This document shows, piece after piece, positions 1 to 9,710 of a DNA stretch of 64,000 nucleotides. The first letter of the stretch is position 1. Each line of letters opens with the position of its first letter. The translations under genes were made by a program, and so were the position numbers. Origin of the DNA: Malurus cyaneus samueli (lineage: Eukaryota; Chordata; Aves; Passeriformes; Maluridae); contig VKON01000105.1 in the NCBI GenBank assembly GCA_009741485.1, positions 375,857 through 439,856 on the forward strand. The letters are read 5' to 3'. The notes beneath the pieces are model-generated. The model saw nothing but the letters and a program-made list of their open reading frames with translations, did no database searches and had not been told where the DNA came from.

Positions 1-192
1 GCTAAACTGATTTTTTGTGGCTGAACACAGGCAAGACATGAGGGTGCAGAACAAACAGTGCTGCCCTGACAGCTCCCAAGCCCAGAAGAGGAGGAGGAGG
101 AGGGGAAGGAACCAATTAAACACTGTTGTACACCAGTGAGAATGCAAAACACACAGCGCACAGTGCCATGTGTGACTGCAGAGTTTACTCAC

Positions 193-3100
193 TTCCTTGG
201 TGGTTCTTCATCCTCCTGAAACTCATTCTCTTCTTTCACTTCCACTTTAATCTCTTTCTGCCTTTCTTTTTCCTCCTTCCCTTTGCCAGCTTTTCTTCTT
301 TGCTTTGGTGCTTCCCTGCAAAGACAAATAGAACACATTGCTCCAATACCCTTCCCACTGCCTGCTCTTACAAAGATTTAAACAACAACTGGTCCCAAGT
401 TCAGGTCTATTCTTCAAGCCCTACTGTCAAGCAGAAGTAAGAACCAGGCTTATGGAAGCACTCAGCAGCCAGCAAGGCTCTAAGGGCTTTAGTCCCTGAG
501 AGACGAACAGTTCTGGCCAATGCAGGCAGTATTCAGAACCATTCCATTAGGCACGTTAAGCTCATTCAGCTGAGATGTCAAATTTTTTTGGCCTAAACCC
601 CAATAAGTACATAATCCAACATACTTCTCTAGGTGGGGCTTGTAGGTCTCATCTCGGGGATCATCTTTGAAGGGAACTTCTTCCTCGCTGATGAGCATTT
701 CCTCATCATCATCACTGCTGGGAGAAAAGGACAAGAGAGGACTTTGACCACTGCTTCAAGAACATTCATGCACCATCTCCCAGGATAGGAAAGAGTCTAT
801 CACACAGCACTTCCTCACCCAGCAGGATGGGGGAAAAGCTAACAGCTTGCACTGACCAAGGAGCACAGTGACAACCCGAACAGGCCAGGCAGAGCAGTGT
901 CCTCTCCTGAACCCACCCACCCATGGCAATAAAGCCACCCGGTGAAACGCCCAGATCAGATCTTATTATCCACTTCTTCCATGGTATCTCCTGACATCTG
1001 CACTGAACACTGGAAATGCAAAGGTCTTGGACCAAGTGAGACAGAGCTACTGTCGGTCCCACAGAATATTTTTCACAAGCATTTATTTTCAAACAATTCA
1101 CACCCACCCTGAGACATCGAACAGGAAGAAATACCACAAAATAAGTGTCCTACCTGACTCCATCTGGAGACTGATGCTCTTCTGTGACCACTGAAAGGAA
1201 AAGTCACCATTAGGTTTCAAAGTGTGTTCGTTGCAGTGAGCTCATCTGTCTCACGGTACCTCCGTCGACATTCAGAGCCAGGAGTGCTGGTGGCAGAAGG
1301 CACCCGTGACAAGCAGCACCATGCCAGCACCAGCCACAGAGTGACACCCACAGCCAGCTCCCTGCTCGTGCCCAGGCCCCCCATGCCACATACCATACTC
1401 CAGCTGGTCGGCATTGGGCTCTGACTTGCAGACGAGCTGCAGGGAGCTCGCCTTGGACCTGGAGGCGCGGGAATTCTCCGAGTTGCGCTGGCGAGCGGCG
1501 GCCGCCGTCCGACTGCTGCGCCAGCTCCGGCTGGGCCGGGCCGTGCCCACGGGAGAGCCATGGCTGAGCGCACTGGACACTTCCTCCTCTTCCTTCTCTT
1601 CTTTGGGAGCTGAAACAGCCATTGCAGTCACTTTCATAACAGTAAAAGATGCCTGAATCCGGTCGTTAAATCACACATTAAATCACAGTGAGGTCTGCCC
1701 ACCGTGCGAACTTGCTCAGCCCTCTCTGCCGAGCCAGGACACTCCTGGTCCTCACCTCAGCAAACCTTCCCTTAAAAGCAGATTACATTTTCCCTCAGAT
1801 AAAGGCTTCTGAGATTATGATTTTCTGGCTCTAAGCACAACAAAAGAGACACTGGTAAACCTCAGCAAGTGCTTTATGAAAGACCAGCTTCAAAGTTGGG
1901 CCATGTGCAAAGTCATATTTAGAGAATCCCCCAAACATATACTTCATGGAATTGTACACCTGGCAATATCCCTGAGGGATCTGAGCCAGATGTTTCTGGT
2001 GCTGTGCTAGAGCAAAAAGCATCACAAAGGCTGTTAGCCCCAGGTCTTCACACTTATTTACAGCTTGTACAGGTGGTTTCCTTTTGGCTCATGGCTGCTC
2101 TCCAAACATGCTTTGGCAAGGTAACAGAACTGGCTGAAATGTCTATGTGAGCAAGTTAATCCCTTAAAAACTAAAATTCCCAAGTACAATTCACTTGATC
2201 TCAGTTTTTGATGCTTGCTATGACACTGGGTCCTCATAAAGTCAATGTCCTTTGAAATGTTACAGATGATCACAGAATGGTTTGGGTTGGAAGGGACTTT
2301 AAATGTCATCTCATTCCAACCCCTGCCCTGGGCAGGGACATCTTCCAGGTGCTTCAGCCTGTCCACCTGGCCCTGGACACTGCCAGGGATGGGACATCCA
2401 CAGCTTCTCTGGTCCCTCCCAATCTGCAAACTCATGTTCTGCATCAAGCCTTCTGAACCAAATGATCCTTTTTCTCCCAGCATGTAGTTTACTTTGCATT
2501 ACTCGCTGTCTGATCTTTGATTAACAGATGGGAATAAGCAACATTTGGCTGGAAAAGTCTGACTGGAATCCCAGATGTGAGGCATTGTGTTTTAAATCAC
2601 CAAGCCGATGTCTTGTGTGTATAAAACTCATCACTAGAGCATGAACTGCACCCTCCTGGCTTTCTCTAGCAGATCTCAAGGTGACTGCTGCATGTTCTCA
2701 GTCTTCATGGTGAACACCTCAGGTTTTAGAATGCTAAATCAAACCCAAAGACACCTGAAACCATCCTCTGGAAATTCCCCCCTCAACCACTACCGTGTTG
2801 CCAGGGATAACAAACACTGCTGCCCTGGAAGAGCTATATTCCCTTGGAAGATCAGGCATTCAGCTGATTACTTATCATTATAAAAATCAGACTCAGAGAG
2901 CTGAAGCAGATCTGCCTCAAAGAAGAACAGAGCACAGCCCTCACCCAGCAGCTCTGCTCCTCTGAAGGTGTTTTCCCACGATTTCTCCTTCCTACTTCTG
3001 CTTCAGCACGGCTGTCTAACAGATTCAGGGCATTTTCACACGCTGAGGATACCCAGGTACCTCCAAAACCCCATGCTCAGGAGATCTATCAAGTATTTAT

Positions 3101-6100
3101 GTGCAGTAGAACGCACAGAGTGAGACAGAACTATGACCTGAAAAACCTTCTAATTCTACACCCATCCAATGTGGTCACTGGTTCCTATCCAAGCATCAGA
3201 GCTGCACCAGGAAACTTGTGTCTGTCAAGAGCTCAGCTGCAGGAGCAGCTGGAATCAGCACTCTCCAAGACTCTGCCCATAATGTGAAACTGAAAAAGGG
3301 AAGTCCTAGATTTGGAATAAATTTGTGTCTCTTTTCCCTTCACAAAAAAATAGATTAAAAATAATGAGCAACTGCCAGTCCCTGGGAGAAGGGACAAGAA
3401 AAGGAAACCTGGAAAGATACAAGCAGTGAAGTTGTGGCTTTGTTGTAATTGTTTAGGCAACCAAAAGACAAGACTCTGGGCACTGCTCTGCTTTTCAACA
3501 CAGCTGAACTTTTGATTTATTAGACATTTGAAAGCATCTTAATAACCCTGCAGACAATTTCAGAAAATACCATGTGCAATTAAGTGAAAGGAAATTATAC
3601 TATTAATTGCTAAGTTAAAAAAAAACTGTTCTGAAAACAAATGCACCACAACATATGCACACCTTTGAGATTTAAGGCAGCAACCACACAAAAGGTAAGG
3701 CATCAAACACCTGATTTTATAATGGCAGGGATGAAAATGAAACTCAGGAAAGAAATCCAAGTGCAAAGCTCCATCCAAGGGGCTCTTCCCCACCAGAGCA
3801 CTGTGGAATTGTACACATGGGACACAGGAAAATCCTTTGACAGTTTGGGCAGTCTGAGCTATTTAAATTCAGCGCATTTTTATAAGGCTTGGTTTTAAAT
3901 AATGACATTTCTCTCTCCAAACACTGCCAAAGCCTTAAGGGAAAGCAGTCATTCCCAAACAGAGCATGAAGCATTAAGAATAAAATACTGAGGTATAATA
4001 TGAGCCCTCTGTGTACAAACCCATTTGGTACAATCAGAGTCTCAAAGTTTTCCACCTTATTTTAAACCCGCCAAACCTGACTGTTTTCCTAGCAAAACCC
4101 CTGGATTTGAGAACAGGCTTCCAGGTAAGTGACTCTCCTGACTAAAATGAAAATTATTCCCACAGGATCCAGAATGCTGTGGGAAGTCAGACATGAATTC
4201 TGCTACACAGTGACTGCAGCTACACAAATTCATTTGTAAGCTGCGATTAAACGTTCTACTTATGCATCCACTATTCCTGCAGGCACAGGCTGGGAAATCC
4301 TGCGACTGCATGACTAAGCAGGCGACAGGGAATAGCCAGGAACACAGGCTGACACTGCAGCTGCCCTCGAGCACACTGCCGTGGTGACAGTCACACACTG
4401 GCTGTGACACAACACACAACTACCTTCAGCTTTCCCTCTAATCTCCCCGTCAGACCTGCACAGCCAGAGCTCCCAAGGGGATGCTGGAGAAGCCAGGGAA
4501 TATTCCAAACTGGATTTAGCAATTGATAGTAAAGGCTACTACTGCAATGCAAAAAAAAAAAAAAATCAATTTCACGCTAGCACGCAATTCCAAGCCTTCA
4601 CCAGAATCACCAGCATCTCGCCCACCTCCATCCACGGGGAAAGGACAAATGGGATTGTGCCTTCCAGACTCAGAAGGGACTCCTGGCTACCAAAAACCCT
4701 GTTGTGTAAGGAAAGCTGCTGCTTGCTTACACTGGTCTGACTCCTTCAAAAGCTTCTGCTAAAGCCTAACAGGAGGAGCAGGGAGAAGCTCCTGCTCCCG
4801 CACAACCTGTCCAAGGAAAACACTCCTCAGCCTATTTCCAGGTCTTCCCCAACCAGCACAAGGGCTCCATCCAGCGTGCAGCCAAGACACAGGAGTGCAG
4901 CTTCCTCACCTCTGTGGTTCTGCAGACTTAAAAAGAAACCAGAAACAAACAAAACCCCACCATGGCGCAGGTTTCCTCTGGCCCAGAAGTCAGCACTTCC
5001 CAAGGCCAATTTCCACACAAATGTTTTCACCATCATTTTGGCTACAAATCTAATCAGAGGGAAAAAGAGCCCCAGATGTTTAACAAATGCTTTTTCCACT
5101 CTCACCTTCAAGCACAGCTCAAACTCTCAGAGCTGGAATTAAAGGCTAAAATGGCTTGAGTACAGAGAGCCCCCAGACTTGGGAATTTCAGACGGACAAC
5201 TTTCACATCCTGTGTAAAAATCAAAATACTCTGCCTGTTTTCTACCGCTACAAAGTAATTATTTCTGCTTAAGGATATCCAAAAAACCAAGCAAGCCAAA
5301 TAAAGTCTTAACGCTATACCCATGTGAAGCTAAACTTTTCTTACACAATTCAGCAACTGTGCTTTGACTTAAAAAACTGAAGCTCAGACAATTACCCTGC
5401 CCACCCTTTACACAGTAAGGGGTAAATACACACAACCAGGATCTAGGCTCAACACACAGCGGTTAATTCTGCTCCAGTCTGTAAAAACACACCTTGCCAG
5501 CTGGAACTGTGATGGATTTCCACACCCAGTGGAATAAAGACTTGTAGGAGGAAAACTAAGGAGTTACCAAAACACGAGAATAACAGCAGCCTCCGAGACA
5601 CAGCTGCTGGCAAACAAACCCGGACAGCTCCGGCAGGAAGGGGAATTCATCCGCACAGGTGTGTGACCTCCTTTCCTCACTGCTTCATTCTGCCACGATT
5701 CTCTGCTGCCAGATCAAAAACAACACTACACAAAGTCCTTTACTTGGACCTGTTTCAGAAGTCATCACCAGGTAAGGAGCAAAGCCCTCTAACTATTTTT
5801 TTTTTTTTTTTTTTAAACAAGAAATTATTATATAGATGTACAAATTTCACAGTTTGCACCGGAAAACAAAAGTTCTGCTCCAGGTCACAGATCCCCCCAG
5901 TGGGGGCTTTTACTCAGACCCTACTCTCTCCCCCAGTCGTGAACAATTTTCTCTTTCACCCCTGAAGATATCAGTGTAAAAAAACCACAATCCACTAAAG
6001 CCAGAAAAGAGTAAGTGTGAATATCTGAATCCTCTGATTTCCACACAAATTTCCCAGGTCTCTTGAGGATCTACACTGTATTTGCAAGCACAGAACAGAA

Positions 6101-7488
6101 CTGAACCTAGGATTTGCCGCCTACTTGGGACTGCTGTGCAACAAGAGCTATCACACCATGGAGCAGCCCAGCCTCATGCTCCAACAGCCACGGAAAACCC
6201 GAGTGCTTTTTGGGACAACAAGATTTTGCAGGTTGGGCAAGTGCCAAGAGCAGCAGCAGCTTATCAGAGTTCCACAATCTTGAGAGAGACCTCAGAGAGA
6301 AACCACCCATCACCCAGCACCAAAACATGCTTTAAATGGAAGATCCAAAAGGAAGATCAGGCTAACCCATGGGACAGCCCAGACTTTCTAGATGGAACAC
6401 AAAACTAGGAGTGAGTAATTCAGCTCTTACCTTTACCAGCAACTTTATCTGTGCACCTGAAAAAAACACAAAAGCAAGTGTAAGAGCCAGACTCTGTGGG
6501 ACAGGGGCAGAAACGAGTAACTGAATGAGGTGGAGATGAGCCCAAACTCCCCAGAGTCCCGGTGCCTCTCTATCAGATCATTGTTTTCAACCCCTCAAGC
6601 CAGGGTGGATTATTTCAGCCGCAGGAAGCTGAGGACAACTATAGGAACATCCAACAGCAAAATCCCAGATCTGCCAGGACAGTTATGACCAATTCAGGGG
6701 GATTTTGTGCATAGAACAGGGCAGAACAGCTGCACTTCCAAAGGCTCCAAAGGTGTCCTGCTCAGGATCGAAGGTGCAGCGAACGCAGCATCTCCTCGCG
6801 GGAAGGTGGACCCCACCGCCACCCTCACCCAGCCCTTTGGCAGACGGAGCCAGACCGCGCTGGCGCCGCGGGGCACCGGGACGGCGGCCGCTGCCCGAGG
6901 GCGCTGCGCAGCCGGCGATTCCCGGGACACGGCCCTTCCTGGGAAGGGACCCGCGGGCAAGGCCCGGCCCGGCCGGAACAAAGGGCGGCGGCGCGGGGCA
7001 CCCCGCGGCCAGAGGCGGCCCCGGGGCCCAGGCCCGTTCGCGCGGGTAGGCAAGGGCCGCGACCCCCGGAAGACGCGGCCGAGCCCGGCGGCCGCAGGGA
7101 CTCACCCGGCCCGGGGGCCTTCCTGGCCGCGGCGGCGTCTCGGCGGTGGGCTCTCGGTGGCGGGCCGCGCCCCGGGCTGCTCCGCCGGCGCCGGGATACT
7201 CGGCCTTCCGCGGCGGACGCGGCGGCGGCGGCGGCGGATCCCCGCGCCCGAAGCGCGCGCGGCCGCGCTCCCGGCCGCCCTCAGCACCCGGCTGCCGCCG
7301 GACTCCCCCCTGATCAGCGGCGGGCGGCGGCGGCGCGGCGGCCCGAAAGCCGGCGGCCTGTCTGCGGTGGGCGCGGTCCCGGGCGGGCGGCGGCTCGGCG
7401 GCGGCGCCCCCCGGCTGCTCGGTGCCCGCCGGCACGGGGCGGCGCGGCGGCGGGGCCGGACGGCCGCGCTCCACCCTCGGCCGGGCAC
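193..7488 (-). CDS. ZFP91: ZFP91 zinc-finger protein, 5' half (partial, exon 1 frame disturbed)
   Basis: The family is an atypical nuclear C2H2 zinc-finger E3 ligase acting in NF-kB-inducing kinase ubiquitination. Six exons are visible on the minus strand: about 7106-7488 (start unresolved), 6431-6456, 1394-1609, 1154-1190, 625-717 and 193-315, all with GT-AG borders and matching phases from exon 2 on. Recognisable segments are SRVLR and KAEYP (exon 1), CTDKV (exon 2), PSRSWRSSRT and LQLVCKSEPNADQLEY (exon 3), EEHQSP (exon 4), EEMLISEEEVPFKDDPRDET (exon 5) and the Lys/Glu-rich segment ending EDEEPPRK (exon 6). The zinc-finger exons lie beyond the left edge. Exon 1 has no ATG, and its recognisable pieces fall in two frames, so its start and exact extent are not fixed; an in-frame GTG followed by Pro-Gly at 7486-7488 is only a possible start. 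Exon 5 begins at a tandem CAGCAG acceptor. Identity is secure; exon 1 is not. Confidence 0.
1610..6430 (-). other. ZFP91 intron 2, no further gene seen
   Basis: This 4.8 kb intron lies between the 26-bp exon 2 and exon 3 of ZFP91. It is AT-richer than its surroundings. It holds one CR1 fragment near 2268-2425, an A-run near 4551-4565 and a T-run near 5799-5816. The open frames in it have no recognisable protein features and no codon structure, so no gene is called. Confidence 0.7.
2268..2425 (-). repeat. CR1 LINE fragment (3' end)
   Basis: The stretch starting ATCACAGAATGGTTTGGGTT, followed by GGAAGGGACTTTAAATGTCATCT and the later block GGGATGGGACATCCACA, matches the reverse complement of the avian CR1 3' terminus as I remember it. 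The element is therefore on the minus strand. It is 5'-truncated, as most CR1 copies are, and sits inside ZFP91 intron 2. Confidence 0.88.
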
Positions 7489-8370
7489 GCCCGCCCCCGC
7501 CGCCCGTGGCCAATCAGCTCCCGCTGCCCGCCTTCACGCGCGGCCCCTGCGCCCCGCCCCCTGCCCGAGACACCCATACGCGGCGGGAAGAGCGGACGGC
7601 CCCGCCCCCGGTCCCGAGTCCCCCGCCCGCCGCGCTCACGCCTTTCCCCGCCGCTCGCGCGCAGGCCCGGCCAATGGGCGGTCCGGCCGGGCGGAGCCGC
7701 CCCCCGCCTCCGAGCGTCCAATCAGCGCGCCGCTCCGCGCGCGCGCGGGCTCGCCGCCCCTCGCGCAGGCGCTGCCGCGGCCGTGCGCTCGCGCTCCCGC
7801 TCCCCCCCGGCCGCCCCGCTCGCGGCCCACCGAGCGCGGGCCCCGCGGCCGCCGCCCGCAGGCCCCGCCGCCGGACCGCCCGTCCGCCGCGCGCCGCCGC
7901 CCGGCCCCCGGCACGGGGGCTCCCTACCGCCGCCCGCTGCCTGCGCCCCTCCGCTGCCCCCGGGCCCTTGCCCCTAGGGCGAGGCCTGGCAGGGGAGCCG
8001 TTCGCCGCCCGCCGCGCGCAGCCGCTCCGTGTCGCGGGGCTGCGGCACGCGCGGTACCGGCGGGGCCTGGCGGCGGAGGCCGTATTGGCTGCCGCTTCCC
8101 TTTAAGAAAAAAAAAAACGCCCCGTCGGGCGGCGGGTGAAAGTCGGTGACAAAATGGCGGCCGGCGCAAGGGGGGCGGGGCCAGGGCCGTGTGCCCCGCC
8201 CGCTTCCGTCCCGCGGCCGCGCATGCGCAGTGCCTGCCGGGAGTTGTAGTTCCACCGAGCTGAGGCCGTGCCCGTTCCCCGTTCCCAGTTCCGTCCTCGC
8301 CCCAAGCGGCTCCTGAACGGGAATCCCGGCAGCGGCTGCGCAGGGGGACCCACTCCCGTGGCTTCTTAGG
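6790..8370. promoter_or_regulatory. CpG island over ZFP91 exon 1 and the ZFP91/LPXN divergent region
   Basis: About 1.6 kb of very GC- and CpG-rich DNA covers ZFP91 exon 1 and continues toward LPXN. CCAAT boxes lie at 7510-7514, 7671-7675 and 7718-7722, read on the plus strand, so they are ATTGG with respect to ZFP91. GC boxes are frequent. The position fits a promoter for ZFP91 (minus strand). A separate motif cluster at 8150-8252 points to a second start site. The exact transcription start cannot be read from sequence. Confidence 0.8.
8150..8252 (+). promoter_or_regulatory. YY1, NRF1 and ZNF143-type core promoter motif cluster
   Basis: Three motifs typical of strong vertebrate CpG promoters sit within about 100 bp: AAAATGGCGGC near 8152-8162 (YY1 type), CGCATGCGCAG near 8220-8230 (NRF1 type) and CCGGGAGTTGTAGT near 8238-8251, the reverse complement of the ZNF143/THAP11 element ACTACAA-TCCC. 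The YY1 element normally lies just downstream of a start site and in its direction, which suggests plus-strand transcription beginning near 8.1 kb. That could be a distal 5' exon of LPXN or a divergent non-coding transcript; the sequence does not decide. Confidence 0.6.
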
Positions 8371-9710
8371 CCCGAGTCCCTCCTCAGAACACCAGCAGCA
8401 GCGCCAACACATTGAACCCACATAAAACCCCAAAACTTCACCCTCACAGATGCTGAAGGCACCACCCGGGCGCGGATTTTGTCCCGGTGCCCACTGCATC
8501 CCCTCCCTCTCTGTGGCAGCAGTGTCCAGGTGTGTTCTTGGGCCTGGACTGACCCTAGCACAGTATCCCCTCGCCTTGGCTGCAGTAGGATGTGATCCCA
8601 GCCAGGAGGCAGGGCCTGGATTGGGGTGTAATGGCTCTGGAGTGGAGGGTTTAGCTGCTTTACCCACCGTTTTAGGACAGGAGAACAAAGGATAACACTT
8701 CCCCAGAACAAGGTGCTGCTCATCCTGCCTTGGGAGACAGCAGAAATCACAGGGGTTGAAAGAGCCCGCAGCGTTTGTCTGGAAAATCCTGTTTGCCGAG
8801 CTGGTTCCCACCAGAGACAGTGCTCCGAGTGCCTGGTGCTTCCTTCTGCTTCTGCCTTTTGAGTCCTTTCTGCTTCTGCATTTCAGCGCCTGAGCTCTGG
8901 TATGTTCCTAGAAAACAAAAGTGTGTCCAACAGTCCCGAGAGCGTGCTAAGAACCCCCCTCAGTGTGGAGAACCACGGTCCCCCCGCCCAGACACCGGCA
9001 AGGAGAAGAATGGCCTTGCATGAAAGCTAAAGAAAAGCTCGGGATCCTCGCACAGAGATTCTTCCTGTCCCTGCTCCTGCCAGCTCCATGCCAACCTGTC
9101 CCTGCTGAGGTGGCAGAGATGTTGCTGGTCACCTGCCTGGTGCTGCCTCCTCCAAACACCTGAACAAGAGCCTGAAGGACACACCGAGCCATGTGCACCC
9201 ATCTCTGGCATTAACCATGGTCCTTGGAGCTGTTCCCACATCCTCTGCCTGCTCCCAGGAGATTGCTCTGCCAAAAAGGGATTTGCTGCTACCTGGAAAT
9301 GCAAGACAAGGCTCCAGAGGTGTCCCCAGAATGTGCCGGCACCGCTCCATCACACTGCCCCAAATCCACGTCCACCTGGCACGGGGACACTGCTCCTTGT
9401 CACATGTGGCTGGTGGCATCTGGAAAGAGCCTGAGTCAGCAGGACATCCACGTTCTGGCCTCTGGAGCTCCTTGGGCAGCCTGTTGGCCAGTTTGTCCCA
9501 TCTGCAGTGCCGGGCTAGGCTGCGGTGGCTCCCTGTGGCCCAGCTGTGCCAGTTACATGTGGTGTCAGCACACAGCCCACAAAGGAAGCCCTGGGTGACA
9601 AACCCCGGTGGGGGCGGAGGCGAGACCGGAACAGAGCGGGCACAGCCTCCACTGCCATCTCAGCGCCTCGGGGCGCTGCTCCTGTCCCCAGGACCCCTCG
9701 CCAAGGCAGG
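8371..9710. other. LPXN upstream region or 5' UTR/intron
   Basis: About 1.3 kb lies between the CpG island and the LPXN start codon. No open frame here has recognisable features, and I see no repeat. If LPXN transcription starts at the motif cluster near 8.15 kb, this would be a 5' UTR intron; otherwise it holds the proximal LPXN promoter. Confidence 0.5.

Noticed and set aside
6707..8149. 480-codon plus-strand open frame over the ZFP91 CpG island
   Set aside because: It is Arg/Pro/Ala-rich shadow translation of GC-rich DNA lacking stops, antisense to ZFP91 exon 1 and its promoter. No domain or splice logic supports it.
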